From: Cyprinodon diabolis
Taxonomy: Eukaryota > Chordata > Actinopteri > Cyprinodontiformes > Cyprinodontidae
Assembly: GCA_030533445.1 (NCBI GenBank)
Contig: CM060081.1
Location: forward strand, 767,315-831,314
Reading direction: 5' to 3'
DNA length: 64,000 bases
The notes beneath the pieces are model-generated. The model was not told the origin of the DNA. It did no database searches and saw only the letters and a list, made by a program, of their open reading frames with translations. Positions 21,676-33,611 of the stretch are shown here, piece by piece; positions within the stretch are counted from its first letter, which is position 1; each line of letters begins with the position of its first letter. The translations under genes and the position numbers were made by a program.

Positions 21676-22372
21676 GGTTTGTATATCTTCAAGACATTCC
21701 TGTATTCTATGTAATAGGATTGCTAGGATTTATAGACGGATATAGCTGAGTATCATCAGCATAGCAGTGGAAATTAATCCCATGCTGTCTAATAATTCTA
21801 CCTATTGGGATACTGTATAGTAAAGAGAAGTGACCCTAGCACTGATCCCTGTGGTATTTTAGAAGTAACTCTGGAGCGCTGTCACAGTCTTGGTTTGTTA
21901 GTTCCTGTTTTCTTGGTTTTCCATTTGTTGTCCTCTGCTGCCCTCTTGTCTCCTCTTTCCCTTGCTCTGTTTTCTGCTCTGTCCTCACCTGTTTTCAATC
22001 CCCTCGTTAGCCCTCTCTTTGTCTCTGTCCCCTTTAAAAGCCTCCCTCTTCAGTTCCTGTTTGATGGATCCTCGTCTAACGTCTGTCTGCTTACCTCGTC
22101 TCTCCCTGGCTCCTAGAGTTTGGTTTTCCCCTGATGTCTCCTTGGTTCTGGTGCGTTTGTTATTTTCTGTCGGATTTTTGATTCCTGCCTCAGTTCCTGT
22201 GAACATCATTAAACCCACCTAAATTCACCTCTGCCTACCTGCTTCTGCATTTAGGTCCTCAAAACCAACACCAAACCTTGACAAGCGCGAGGAAACTTTA
22301 TCATAAACATGAACAAACTAAAACCATTCGAGTGCTGTTCCAATAATTCCAACTTAACATTCAAGCGTTTCT
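21676..22372 (-). pseudogene. L2-type LINE RT relic split by a solo LTR
   Basis: 21676-21879 and 22284-22372 together align with the LINE segment at about 36700-37025, which covers the RT palm including the YADD region. Examples are gtatcatcagcatagcagtggaa and tagcactgatccctgtggta. It carries many substitutions. The solo LTR at 21880-22283 interrupts it. Confidence 0.85.
21880..22283 (+). mobile_element. Solo LTR, 404 bp, 5-bp target duplication
   Basis: Starts tgtcacagtcttgg and ends accttgaca. It is flanked by agcgc on both sides (21875-21879 and 22284-22288). It contains a TATA-like tttaaaag (about 22032) and a cattaaa signal near 22208, the order expected of an LTR. It is about 95% similar to 57686-58090 (opposite orientation), so the family was active fairly recently. 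Confidence 0.9.
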
Positions 22373-22629
22373 AAAAGACTATTGTAACAGCATTCTGTGC
22401 TAATGGATGATACTGAAGTCCTTCCTCTGTGATGCACACTGGATCAGTGTGTTAACTCACGTCAGCACCATGTATAGTTCTTTAAAGCTATAGAGGACAA
22501 TTCTTTATTTCTGGGTGGATCATCTAAATAAGTGGTCCTCCTACGTGCTCGTCCCGTTAGCTATCTTTTTCTGCGCACTTTCAGACGTGTATCTGTGGTG
22601 AGCTACGGTTTCAGACAGTCACTGAAGCT
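22373..22629. other. Unassigned stretch
   Basis: Nothing recognised. Confidence 0.4.
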
Positions 22630-23262
22630 CAGAGATGGGAAGTAACGAAGTACAAATACTTCGTTACTGTACTCAAGTAGATTTTTCTGATATTTTTACT
22701 TTACTTTACTACTTATTTTTATGGCGACTTTTTACTTCTACTCCTTACATTTTTACACAAATATCTGTACTTTCTACTCCTTACATTTTAAAAAATTGGC
22801 TCGTTACTTTAGTTTTGAATCATTTCAATGGAGTTACCGTTATTATTTTCCACGTCTTCAATACCAAATTCAATCTAATCGGATGGGAATCTACGTTGCA
22901 TTTGACGCCCCACTACAAGATGAATCGACAGATTCGGCGGTATTCATTGGCGGCGAATCATTGCAGCTTGGTGGCGGTGGCGTTAGCATAGTAGCATGGA
23001 CGACGAGATGATTGAAAATGAACACAACGGAGATCTAGTCCTATTGGCAGACATCCATTTAAAATGTAGGCAACGGCATGAAAAAAGTGGTTTCTACTTT
23101 TATTTTTATACTTTAAGTAAATTTACAAGCCTGTACTTTGTTACTTTTACTTGAGTAAAGAAGTTTAATCAGTACTTCCACTTTTACCAGAGTATTTTTT
23201 AACACAAGTATCTGTACTTTGACTCAAGTACCGAAAGTGAGTACTTTTGTACTTTGTCTCTA
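22630..23262. mobile_element. hAT-like MITE rich in tacttt/actcaagta motifs
   Basis: Left cagagatgggaagtaacgaag. The right side, read inward, begins tagagacaaagtac. Subterminal arrays of tacttttac/actcaagta occur in inverse orientation on the two sides. There is no transposase. This is a common fish MITE type that I place in hAT by its CAGAG-type end. No 8-bp duplication was seen, so this is moderate confidence. Confidence 0.6.
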
Positions 23263-24189
23263 ACCGACAGCGGCGACTGATAACAAAGATGACGCAGTTT
23301 ATAGTTAACTGAGTTCACTATTTTAAACAGGCTCGTGCACGAGGGAAAAAGGGCTCGTGCATTCTCTTGCATGCACATTAAAAATAAAATAATCCTCCAC
23401 AATCCCTTTAGGTTCTTTAAGGACAGATGCATATAACTAGGCGACCACATCTGTATGTTAGCCATTTTGAATGGTACCTTTGTAGCAATGATGACTTCTG
23501 GCGAAGATTGTTTTAGGTGAAAAAGTAGCCTCTGCCTCTGCTTGGTATGAACTTATTTCTTCCTCTCATTTATTGCATCCACTGTGCACCCTGTGTAAGT
23601 TAAACACTTTAGGAAGGTGTTTCACTGTTTTACCGTGTCCAAGGGATTTAAACTCAAAAGCGGCAGTAGCTGAGCTTGTCTCCTAGTGAAGCATTGCTGT
23701 CAGCAGTTATGTTCCTGATCTCATATCTTAGAGATATATTAAACCCCCCTGGACACCTATGTTGTATTCCTGCTGTAAAGCCAATCCCCGCTGCTCCTGC
23801 TGTAAGCAGTTTTGCTCTTCCTGCCCCAGCTTGTTTGGATTTCCTTCTTCAACCCAGGACTACTGGTGGAGATGGATTAAAATATATGTTCACAATTTTG
23901 TAATGTGATCTTTAACTTTCCATTGAATTTCACCTGAGCCCTTATGTTCACAACAGTGTTCACAACAGTAGTCCAGGTACTGAGTTGGTTTAAAAACCTT
24001 CAGTTTATTGAAAGGATTTTAGTTATGGTGCTGAAAAAACAACACTGAATTCTTGAATTTAGCTGACTGCTGATAAAATCATGGAAATGACCAAAGCATC
24101 ATTTTTTACATGAGGAAATCATGTAAAAGAGTGAAGATATTATGGACACATGAACTCCTGGAGAAACAAAGAGGTCTTTGCAGATTTAA
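23263..24189. other. Unassigned stretch
   Basis: No gene or element recognised. Small frames (for example 23676-23903) show no domain. Confidence 0.4.
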
Positions 24190-24675
24190 CAGGTTCCCAG
24201 GTTGAACCTGCCTGAAACCAGAAACCCTGAAGAGTTTCTCTGTTGGAAATCTGCCTGTCTGATCTCTGAAGAACCCTGGAGAATAATTCCTGTCAAAGAC
24301 CTGCCTGCCCGCTCTCTGAAGAATCTGGAAGGGAAACTCAAACCTGTGATCTGCAAACACTCAAACCAAGCTCTGCCTCCGCCAAGCCCTCAGCCTGCCG
24401 ACAGCCTCTGGACCCTCTAGGTTCCCCCCCTCTGCCGCTCAGCTCAAACTCCTGAACAGGTACTGTCCTGCTCACTCACATCCTGCTAATTACCTGGACA
24501 TCCACTAACTCCACTGACCCCCTCTGCAGTGAACCCACTCGTGACCAGTCCTGGATCTGATTAACCCCTGGATCTGTTTATTCTCTGTACAGAATTATTT
24601 CAATAAATCTTTGAACTTTTCTCCTGCTTCAGTGTGTTCTGCATGTCGGTGAGGAACCTTAAGCCAAACATGACA
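24190..24675 (+). mobile_element. LTR-like sequence, 3' part
   Basis: Plus-sense CCTG-rich text followed by caataaatctttgaac (24599) and the terminus aaacatgaca at 24675. These are the poly(A) signal and end expected of an LTR. The left boundary is uncertain and no target duplication was found. Confidence 0.55.
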
Positions 24676-26324
24676 CTAACTAGTTTATCAGGGGACCAAT
24701 CGGCAAAATGCTTGTTTGGTGCTTCTGAAGGAGACATTTTAATGCACATCAAAATGATTTAGCTTGATCTGTATATTACCTGGCTAATGGGGCACGGGAG
24801 AAGCAGCCTGTCAGCGACCGTTCCTGCTATCTGAAGACGCTTACTGAACTGCTATGATGCTGCGCGTCTGGCATGCCCTGGGGGCGACCTCGCGAGGTCA
24901 CGTGACAAAGGAAGAGAGATAGGCTGGTCGGGTGTGCGCAAGGAGGTGGCTCATTTCGGGGCTTTGTTTAGTCGTTTTTAATGGCTCAGAGCATTTCAAA
25001 ACCGACCTCAGTAAAATCTTAATAATATTAATAATAATAAAAAAAAATGAGTTTCAAAAGGGCATTTTCGTTGATAAAGGGCAAACTTCCTAGTGCTTTA
25101 GCTCCACCTAGTGTCTATGTATGCACGCCCCTGGACTGCAGGACACTTGCATCGCACTGAGAATGCAATTCAGGGACAGAAGCCTGCAGCAGAAGCAGCC
25201 TTATGCCGACTGGGGGTTTAAAGGAGACATACAAGACAAACATAAAAGCCCTGACCTATGAAAACTTTCTACGTAAGAAAAGGTAGCTGTAAATTAGCTC
25301 CATTTAACCTAGGAAAGAAAGAGTTGCATCAATAAGCTTTTAGTTGGTTTGCACGTCAAAGGGATGAAATAGAGCGTGTTCTATTGGTCAGCATATGGAA
25401 ACATGGCAGCTGGGATTAGTTAGGAGTAGGACCGGGTCCAACCGGTTCTGTTCGACTTTTTAATCTCTAATCTGACTTTTTTCAGTCCCACTGACGGCGT
25501 ATAGAGAGGCTACCACTAGGCAGGATGAGCAGATCTGCAGATTATTTTCACTGCTGTCTCTGTGCTTTACTACATTGAAACTATTTCCTACATTTGACAC
25601 GGACAGATTATTTAAAGATATTAAAACGAATAAATAAAAACCCAGTGGCGCATTCTATAAAGCAAAGCTCTGCTTAACGAGTCTGTGCAGCATCTAGATC
25701 CACAACAGATAATGTTCATTGGGGAAAGTTTTCTATTTTCTAAAGTAAAACAGACCTGGACTCTATCTCAGTCGGAGCTACGCTGCCCCCCGCAGGAAAT
25801 CGTGTTGGGTGTGATCATCAGCATTGACTTTCAATCAGTGCTAAACACCACGGCGTTGTCTGACATAATTTTCTGTATCAGATTGTTGTTGATTTGATGG
25901 CAGTCCATCAAATGGTGTTTCTGTTCTTTGGAGGTTAGATTGTTCCCAGGTCTCTGGAGCCCATAGTGATGTCTAGGAGAGAAACAGGAATAAACCCTGA
26001 AAACCAAGAACAGGAAAAACCTTTAATGGCGAGTAGTTTTCTACACATACAGGGAATGTGATTTGGTGATAAGATGCTAACCAAGCAAGCTTCACCCCAT
26101 GATGTAGAGGTTTAATCCTTTGCTGTCATGCTGGTAATCTGAGCTGAATCCAGCTCTTCTCTAGTGTAGGATTACAAAACCTCAGTTTCTGTCCATGAAA
26201 GTAAAACAACCAGCGCTCCATTATTATAAGAATCAGAGGGATGAAACCAGTGCAGTGTACAAGCAGACGATGAAATAATGAAACAAATGAGGAAGCAGTT
26301 TTATTCTTTTTTTTATTAGTTAAA

Positions 26325-26356
<32 letters not shown>

Positions 26357-26450
26357 AAACTGCTCTAGACGAGGTCTACATGGAGTAACGGGCCAGACTA
26401 CCAGCTACTGTTTATTCAAACCCAGTGAAGACGTACAAAATGTTTAACTT
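24676..26450. other. Unassigned stretch with an (AT)n tract
   Basis: Contains (AT)n at about 26325-26350 and possible degraded TE pieces near 25060-25200 (a gctccacctagtgtctatg-type end). No coding sequence could be supported. Confidence 0.4.
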
Positions 26451-26455
26451 CTGTC

Positions 26456-27259
26456 TGTCATGATTTATCTAATGGCTCGGACCCACATGCAGTGAAGCCA
26501 AGCAGAGTGACACAGACTAAAAGTTAAACGGGTTTTATTGAAATGTATTTTGATTCAGCCAGAAACTGGAAGACGAGGGGAAGACACACTGTTAGATTCA
26601 GGCTCAGTGGGGAATTGGAGTTGTTAATCTTGAACTCATGTTTCCAGAGAGGAAGAGACAAGTAGACTCCAGTCTGTGTTGGTCTTGCAGAGTTTTGTTT
26701 GATTCGGTGGAGGGCGGAACAGGGTTTACCCAGAACTCGGACGGAGTGCAACGATGCAGCCGCTGGTTGCAACTCAGTTTTCCTGTGGTACTTGAACGGG
26801 TCGTGGTGAAGATGACTTCCTTACTCAGAGAGAGTTCTCAGCGTGCTCAAAGGTGGCTGGATCCAAACCTCCTGTTTGGAATCCGTTGATCCCACTTGGG
26901 AGAAGGCGGTCCGAAAAGGTCCAGTTTGCAGGAAGGCTTCCTGCCGAAAGGCAAAAACAAACAAAGTTGAATCTCAAGGAGAAACAAGCACTAAGTCAAA
27001 CTCAATGTGATCTTAGCTTGGCTAGAGTACTTAAACTCTAAAAGCAAAAACTCAGATTAGGCTCAGAATAAACAAGGCTTGGCTAGAGTACCCCAAACTG
27101 GCGTCGAAGTAGTGGCAACCAGCAGCTGAAGAGCAGTCCGGTGATGAGGCAACAGCTTGCAGGTGTGTGAGGAGGCGAACCGGAGCCAGGCACCTCCTGG
27201 TGGTGGAAGGGAGAAACACAAAAGGCAAGACAGACAAACACAAAACTGGGATCCTGACA
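26456..27259 (-). mobile_element. Solo LTR, 804 bp, 5-bp target duplication
   Basis: Starts tgtcatgatttatc and ends gatcctgaca. It is flanked by ctgtc at 26451-26455 and 27260-27264. On the minus strand the ends read TGTCAGGATC...CATGACA, and the complement of gttttattg supplies AATAAA near the sense 3' end. No internal region is nearby, so it is a solo LTR. Frames inside it are not genes. Confidence 0.82.
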
Positions 27260-27264
27260 CTGTC

Positions 27265-27811
27265 ATTGTCAACATAACTTTTGCTGCAAGGTTTTGAGTT
27301 TTTGAGCTCCCTGGACTTTTTCTCGTATTTTGTTATTGTTTTGAAAATCATAGATCATCACAGACCTAATCTTTCTAGATTGGAGAACTTGCGCAATCAG
27401 TTGCTGAAAAAAAAAACTTTCATGCCCAACTGTAGTCATAATTAAATGCGATGTATGAAGTTATGTTATATGGAAGCTCATTGGTAGAATTCCCTTATGA
27501 CAGAAAGAAGGCCACGATTCACACCATCTATCATCCAGAGGGGGGAACATTTATTTACAAAACCGAATTCATACAGCTGTCTTAAACACTTCATACATTC
27601 AGCGCTATGTCCTCACATCTGTTATTTTCCCCCAACCTTCAGTCCATTCTGGGCAGCCTTTATAGTTTCCACATCGCACTGTGTGGATGCACGTGCAGGA
27701 CTGGACGCTCTTCCTGGAAATCTCTTAGCTCACGACCTGATTGCGTGCGAGTCAGCCAGTAAGAACCCTGTTTTTGCTACGATTCGTACGTGACTCCCAG
27801 CTTGTAGACTC
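27265..27811. other. Unassigned stretch
   Basis: Nothing recognised. Confidence 0.4.
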
Positions 27812-27985
27812 TCTGTTTACATGTTGCATTCTCTGTGTTGCTAAGTGAACATAAGGTCAGAAACAGGACTACATAACGCAGTACCACTGCTTCCAATAGG
27901 GCCATGTTTAAGGATATATTCTGATTCTGATTTCGGATTCTGATATAAGACAATAAAACTGCTTTTACAAGTTTAACAAGCTTTG
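27812..27985 (-). repeat. Interspersed repeat shared with 33612-33840
   Basis: The reverse complement shares gcagttttattgtcttatat, the atcagaat/atatatccttaaacatgg block, and agtcctgtttctgacctta with 33615-33835. The family is unknown. Confidence 0.75.
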
Positions 27986-29355
27986 AAATCTCTGTAGACA
28001 TTTTGCAAAGCTTTTGCAATATTACAGTCATTATTTTATTCCTAGTATAGAGATTTATGATGTTTGTGCAGAACTCTTCATCTGACGACTCGATCCATCA
28101 GCCTGAGGACTTGGCTGGTATTTATTATTCGCTCAGCACTGTGTCTGTGACATTTATTAGCATGCTATAAATTCCAAGGACATAAAAAAAGAAAAGACTT
28201 TATAATGATTGGCTCTGTCCTTTGTTCCTCAGCATGCAGAGAGGAAAGGGGATTTCACTTTCTTTCTAATTCTGATGCAACGTCTTATTCATTACAAGCC
28301 TACTGCAATCCTTCAAATCAACTTTGGTTGCTTTTTGTTTCCTAATCCCTTTAGGGAAATGGGAATCTGATACAGACTGATTTTTGTTCAGCCGACGGTT
28401 CTGTGGCTGATGTGAGTCTTTTAATGCGTTAAAATGGAAACGCTCCCTGAGGATGCAGGTATGTGCTGAAAGAAACTTCTCCCCATTGTTTCCCTTTGTG
28501 CATCTTTGTGTTGTTTTTCACTCTTTCATCTCCGTTGTAGCCTCAGTGGCGTGCAGCCAACTCATCCACCCGCATTCCTGTTTGTTCTGGTAATGAGTGA
28601 AGAGGTGCATGCGTCCTGCCTGCTGAGCGAAGAAAAGGACGAGGGAGCAGAGGGAGCAGAGGGAGCATGCTGTTTCAACAGATAGGAGAATCCGTGCGTT
28701 CCAGTTTCGCAGTAACGGTTGTAGAAAACCATCATGTGATGCCTGAGTTCCTTTAAACAATGCAGAGAACGCTTCACATCGTCGCCTGGAAGCAGAGCTA
28801 AGTATTTGTTGGGCCAATCACAGCGTCATCAGAGATACAGATTTAATGATAGATGTAATTTTCAAAGGTTTTCTTTTTTTTCCACAGAAAAAAACTTGAT
28901 TTCAAACATCTGCCACATTTTGAATGTGATTAAATGCATTTTTTAGCTCAATTTCATGATCCACCTTCAGTGCTGATTGGTGACAGACCAGCAGATTCCA
29001 GAAAGTGAATAAAGACTTTATATGAAGGACACATCACGACCCTTACTTTAAAAAAAATTAAGAATATTATCTTATAAAGGGTTTTTATAATATGTTGGAA
29101 GCCCACCAAAGTTCAGGTCAGAATTACTTTATAAATCCTTTGTGGGAAATTCTTTAAGTTAAGAGGGTCGAGCAAATTTGGTTTTATTTTAATGCAAATG
29201 TTATAGTTTTATTCTGTAGTCAAACATATTTTTACCATCATCAAGTCTCAGCAATGTTATTTATTTATGTGTTTTTATATCTCTCCTTTATATAAAGCAG
29301 GTAGAAGAGCCTGGTTACTCGAAAATACTCGATACGTCTGGCAATAAAACTAACG
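27986..29355. other. Single-copy-looking DNA
   Basis: No TE signature except possible small pieces. It may be host intron or spacer. Frames at 28518-28817 are not supported as exons. Confidence 0.4.
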
Positions 29356-29985
29356 TACGGAAGAGGATTAGGGCCACTGGGGAAAAAAAAAAAAGTTAAC
29401 TGATTTTTTTTAAATTTTATTTCAGTATAGCATGGGGAAAAAGTCAGAATTCTGACTTTAATCTCAGAATTCTGACTTTTTTATTGTCAGAATTCAGTCA
29501 GAATTCTGAGAAAAAAGTCAGAATTCTGAGATTAAAGTCAGAATTCTGAAAAAAAAGTCTGAATTTTGAGTTTAAAATCAGAATTCTGAGAAAAAAAGTC
29601 AGAATTCTGAGTTTAAACTCAGAATTCTGAGATTAAAGTCAGAATTCTGAGTTTAAAGTCAGAATTCTGAGTTTAAAGTCAGAATTCTGAGAAAAAAAGT
29701 CAGAATTCTGAGATTAAACTCAGAATTCTGAGAAAAAAGTCAGAATTCTGAGAAAAAAGTCAGAATTCTCAGAATTCTGAGTTTAAAGTCAGAATTCTGA
29801 GATTAAAGTCAGAATTCTGAGTTTAAAGTCAGAATTCTGAGAAAAAAGTCAGAATTCTGAGTTTAAAGTCAGAATTCTGACTTTAAAGTCAGAATTCTGA
29901 CTTTAAATTGTGACTTTAAATTGAAATAAAATTTTAAAATCAGTAAACTTTTTTTTTTTTTCAGTGGCCCTAATCCTCTTCCGTA
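29356..29985. mobile_element. GAATTC-array MITE, copy 2
   Basis: Both ends are present: tacggaagaggattagggcc at 29356 and its inverse ending at 29985. The flanks are ctaacg (29350-29355) and ctaatg (29986-29991), a 6-bp duplication with one mismatch. The interior is a tcagaattctgag + aaaaaag/attaaag/tttaaag array, mostly in the orientation opposite to copy 1. Confidence 0.93.
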
Positions 29986-31545
29986 CTAATGCACCTTTGC
30001 TTAAAAAAAGAAACAAACAGTCAAGCATGTTAAAGGTTCTGTTATAGTCACCTGGAATACTTGAAGCTGCTAATTAAACAATCATTTTCTCTTGGTCTCT
30101 GTGTGTGTGTGGGGGGGGGGTTTATAAAGTTAATTTGGATAAATTTTACCCTAATAGGATCTCATATGAAAACTGAATGTCAGATTTTCTTGTAATATTT
30201 CTAAGATGAACAAATTTCTAAAACAAAATATAAATAAAGATTTCTCTGAAGGTAAAAAAAAAAACGCTGCATGTGGGAAGAAGCTGTGTTCATCCGCTTA
30301 ATGGGGTTGCTATGGCAACAAAAAAGGGCCTGCTTCTGTCTTGATGATGCTGTGAATTGTTCGGAGGTCACCTTGTGAGACGCCCAAGCAGCAGGTGAGC
30401 TGCAACGCTGCTGATCGAAGCGATTATTTGAAAATTGGTTCTTCTGTCAGTCTCATCAGTTCACCTGGTTTCTACCCTTGAACCTCCTTAAAACTCCCCA
30501 AACTGCTCCTGCAGCCCAGACGTCAGCAGCAGCTGCTTTCATCAAACTCCCGGCCCATTCCTCGGCTCTGCTTTCCACCCAGGAGCCGTGAGAGCGCAGC
30601 TTTTCATGGTCCTCGTTTAATCAGCGGCTGATGGAGTGGCTGGGAAGCCAGGTGGAGGCTCTCTCTCTGGGAAATTAGTGCCATTAACCGATCACGTAAA
30701 GTAGCAGAATTGTGCGACAGCAGCAGCTGTACTGCCTAATGGAGAGAAACCGCTGATAGCTTTGGGTCTGTGCAGATGTGTACCCGTCGTTCGTGCGTGC
30801 ATGCTCGTGTCATGGTACAGCAGTTAAGGGTGACAAACACGCCCGCGAGGGTGATTGTTCAGGTGGTGATGCATGTGCAGGAGAATTTATGTCACACGAG
30901 GACCAGTTTGTTTGTTAATGTCAAGAAACATCCACTTAACACTGATCCCTGCTCCGTTTGATCTTGTTCAGCTTGACCTTGTGTGTCTCTGTTGGTGTGT
31001 AAGTGTGCGAAGCGTGCACCAATCAAGCACACTGGCTTGATTGAATGTGTTGCACTCTGCTCACCGTATCCTTGTTTACTTGCTTTAATGATTGCTCTAA
31101 CAGTGAGAGAGCTGAAAAGGATGGAGCCTACTCTAAAATGAAAATGTGCTGGGGAGCCCCCTTTGTATGAAGGTCAGGAGACGTGATGAAAAGAGAGGGA
31201 GCGGCGGAAAGGAGAAGGTCAGAGAGCGAGAAGCGTAGCGGCGAGAGAACAAGGCATGAAATCCCAGGATAGGTTCCGCTCAGCATCAGGAGGATTACAG
31301 CAGCATCTGCTTCCAAAGGTGTCGTGGAAAGTGGGGGGGGGGGGGCAGAATTTGGGGTTTCAGGATGGCTTGCAAAAATATTCTTTGACAATCAAGATAA
31401 TTAATTCGGGACTGAACTAAACAATAAAGTTAAAAACATTTCTATTAAATGACAGCATAATCTAAACTATTGTAGCTCTGATTCTATGTTTGGAGACGGA
31501 ACCTTGAGCCTTTCCTTATTCATTTACAGCCTTAATATTACTTTA
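29986..31545. other. Single-copy-looking DNA
   Basis: No TE recognised. It has a (GT)n/G-run at 30100-30120, a G-run at 31333-31346, and a perfect 9-bp inverted repeat with 6-bp loop at 31020-31043. An X-box-like site is listed separately. GC-richer parts at 30480-30680 could be regulatory. Confidence 0.4.
30306..30319. promoter_or_regulatory. X-box-like (RFX-type) palindrome
   Basis: gttgctatggcaac closely fits the palindromic RFX consensus GTTGCCATGGCAAC (one difference). It is a sequence match only; binding and target are unknown. Confidence 0.4.
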
Positions 31546-31547
31546 TA

Positions 31548-32768
31548 CACTCACCGGCCACTTTATTAGGTACCCCATGCTAGTAACGGGTTGGACCCCC
31601 TTTTGCCTTCAGAACTGCCTCAATTCTTGGTGGCATAGATTCAACAAGGTGCTGGAAGCATTCCTCAGGAGGTTTGGTCCATATTGACATGATGGCATCA
31701 CACAGTTGCAGCAGATTTGTCGGCTGCACATCCATGATGCGAATCTCCCGTTCCACCACATCCCAAAGATGCTCTATTGGATTGAGATCTGGTGACTGTG
31801 GAGGCCATTTGAGTACAGTGAACTCATTGTCATGTTCAAGAAACCAGTCTGAGATGATTCCAGCTTTATGACATGGCGCATTACCCTGCTGAAAGTAGCC
31901 ATCAGAAGTTGGGTACATTGTGGTCATAAAGGGATGGACATGGTCAGCAACAATACTCAGGTAGGCTGTGGCGTTGCAACGATGCTCAATTGGTACCAAG
32001 GGGCCCAAAGAGTGCCAAGAAAATATTCCCCACACCATGACACCACTACCACCAGCCTGAACCGTTGATACAAGGCAGGATGGATCCATGCTTTCATGTT
32101 GTAGACGCCAAATTCTGACCCTACCATCCGAATGTCGCAGCAGAAATCGAGACTCATCAGACCAGGCAACGTTTTTCCAATCTTCTATTGTCCAATTTCG
32201 ATGAGCTTGTGCAAATTGTAGCCTCAGTTTCCTGTTCTTAGCTGAAAGGAGTGGCACCCGGTGTGGTCTTCTGCTGCTGTAGCCCATCTGCCTCAAAGTT
32301 CCACGTACTGTGCATTCAGAGATGCTCTTCTGCCCACCTTGGTTGTAACGGGTGGTTATTTGAGTCACTGTTGCCCTTCTATCAGCTCCAACCAGTCTGG
32401 CCATTCTCCTCTGACCTCTGGCATCAACAAGGCATTTCCGCCCACAGAACTGCCGCTCACTGGATGTTTTTTCTTTTTCGGACCATTCTCTGTAAACCCT
32501 AGAGATGGTTGTGCGTGAAAATCCCAGTAGATCAGCAGTTTCTGAAATACTCAGACCAGCCCTTCTGGCACCAACAATCATGCCACGTTCAAAGTCACTC
32601 AAATCACCTTTCTTCCCCATACTGATGCTCGCTTTGAACTGCAGGAGGTTGTCTTGACCATGTCTACATGCCTAAATGCACTGAGTTGCCGCCATGTGAT
32701 TGGCTGCTTAGAAATTAAGTGTTAACGAGCAGTTGGACAGGTGTACCTAATAAAGTGGCCGGTGAGTG
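31548..32768 (-). mobile_element. Tc1/mariner-type element, copy 2 (both ends intact)
   Basis: The left end cactcaccggccactttatt (31548) and right end aataaagtggccggtgagtg (to 32768) are perfect inverted copies at their outer 25 or more bases. TA flanks both sides (31546-31547 and 32769-32770). It is 1221 bp, nearly identical to 9633-10852 but on the other strand. Confidence 0.97.
31580..32620 (-). CDS. Tc1/mariner transposase, 346 aa, second catalytic Asp replaced by Gly
   Basis: Full-length open frame with the same architecture as the 9781-10821 copy: helix-turn-helix DNA-binding region at residues 1-120 and a DDE catalytic domain after about 150. D155 and E283 are kept. Residue 246 is Gly (QQGNAPCHK) because the codon is GGT instead of GAT, a single transition that removes an essential metal-binding residue. 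Other differences from copy 1 are S90T, R103C, K110R, G192S, T217A, R304L and L317P. It may still bind the terminal repeats, so it could act as a competitor, but it should be catalytically dead. Confidence 0.95.
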   Translation of the reverse strand: MGKKGDLSDFERGMIVGARRAGLSISETADLLGFSRTTISRVYREWSEKEKTSSERQFCGRKCLVDARGQRRMARLVGADRRATVTQITTRYNQGGQKSISECTVRGTLRQMGYSSRRPHRVPLLSAKNRKLRLQFAQAHRNWTIEDWKNVAWSDESRFLLRHSDGRVRIWRLQHESMDPSCLVSTVQAGGSGVMVWGIFSWHSLGPLVPIEHRCNATAYLSIVADHVHPFMTTMYPTSDGYFQQGNAPCHKAGIISDWFLEHDNEFTVLKWPPQSPDLNPIEHLWDVVEREIRIMDVQPTNLLQLCDAIMSIWTKPPEECFQHLVESMPPRIEAVLKAKGGPTRY

Positions 32769-32770
32769 TA

Positions 32771-33611
32771 GATTCTGATAGAAGTTCTAATCTTACTGAG
32801 ATCAGAGAAGTTACTTAGAGTTACAGAAGGCAGCTGCTCCCCTCTGGGCTCACATGTAGGGAAGTGGCCCCGAATAACAGTTTTATCTCCAGTCTGCCAC
32901 ATCATCACGTTTAACATCATACAGGTTAGCAGATGAGGAGACATCCACGGCTGCAGCCTTCTCAAAATATTACACTATGTTCTTAGCTAAAGGACGCCGC
33001 TCTCATTCTATTGCCAAATCTTTGCTGCGAACAGAATAAAGATTATAACTGTTTATTCAGACAGAGGAACTGGTCTAATTAGATCTACTGCTGGGGAAAA
33101 CATCAGTTCTGAAACGCAACAGGCAGCTAATATTAAGGTGTAATTAACTCACACATCATCAATGATAATTATCCTAATATAATGCACCAAATTACTTAGT
33201 TTGTTTGATGATCTGGCTGCTTAGTTACCCTTAAAGTGACAATTATTATATTCTGCAAGTTGCTCCCCATATAAACTGCTACCTGAGGATGGTTTTAGTG
33301 TAATCTAAATTATGGATGAACCGCCATATTCCTTTACATTATCCAGCATATACAGCAGCTGAGGAGGCATATCTGATAAGAAAATAAATGTGCAAGCAAG
33401 AGAGCAACAGTATAACTGTGTGTGTGTTGGTCCACCACTAAAGGAAAATCAGGCTAGGTCCCCAGAGGTTGAACAGCAATGCTGACAGCAAAGTGGTATC
33501 CATGCTTATTGCTGGCTTTCTGGGCCAGAGTCGCTGTGTCTGGCTTTTGAAAAATAACAAGGAGGGAGCATTTATTTATTTATCTAGTTTGTGTTTTTTT
33601 TTCCACAGGCC
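32771..33611. other. Unassigned stretch
   Basis: No gene or TE recognised. Confidence 0.4.

Noticed and set aside
22635..23011. Overlapping 96-118-aa frames
   Set aside because: They lie in the subterminal motif arrays of a hAT-like MITE and have no recognisable domain.
31020..31043. Hairpin at 31020-31043 as a terminator or microRNA
   Set aside because: A 9-bp stem with a 6-bp loop is expected by chance at this scale, and it is too short for a microRNA precursor.
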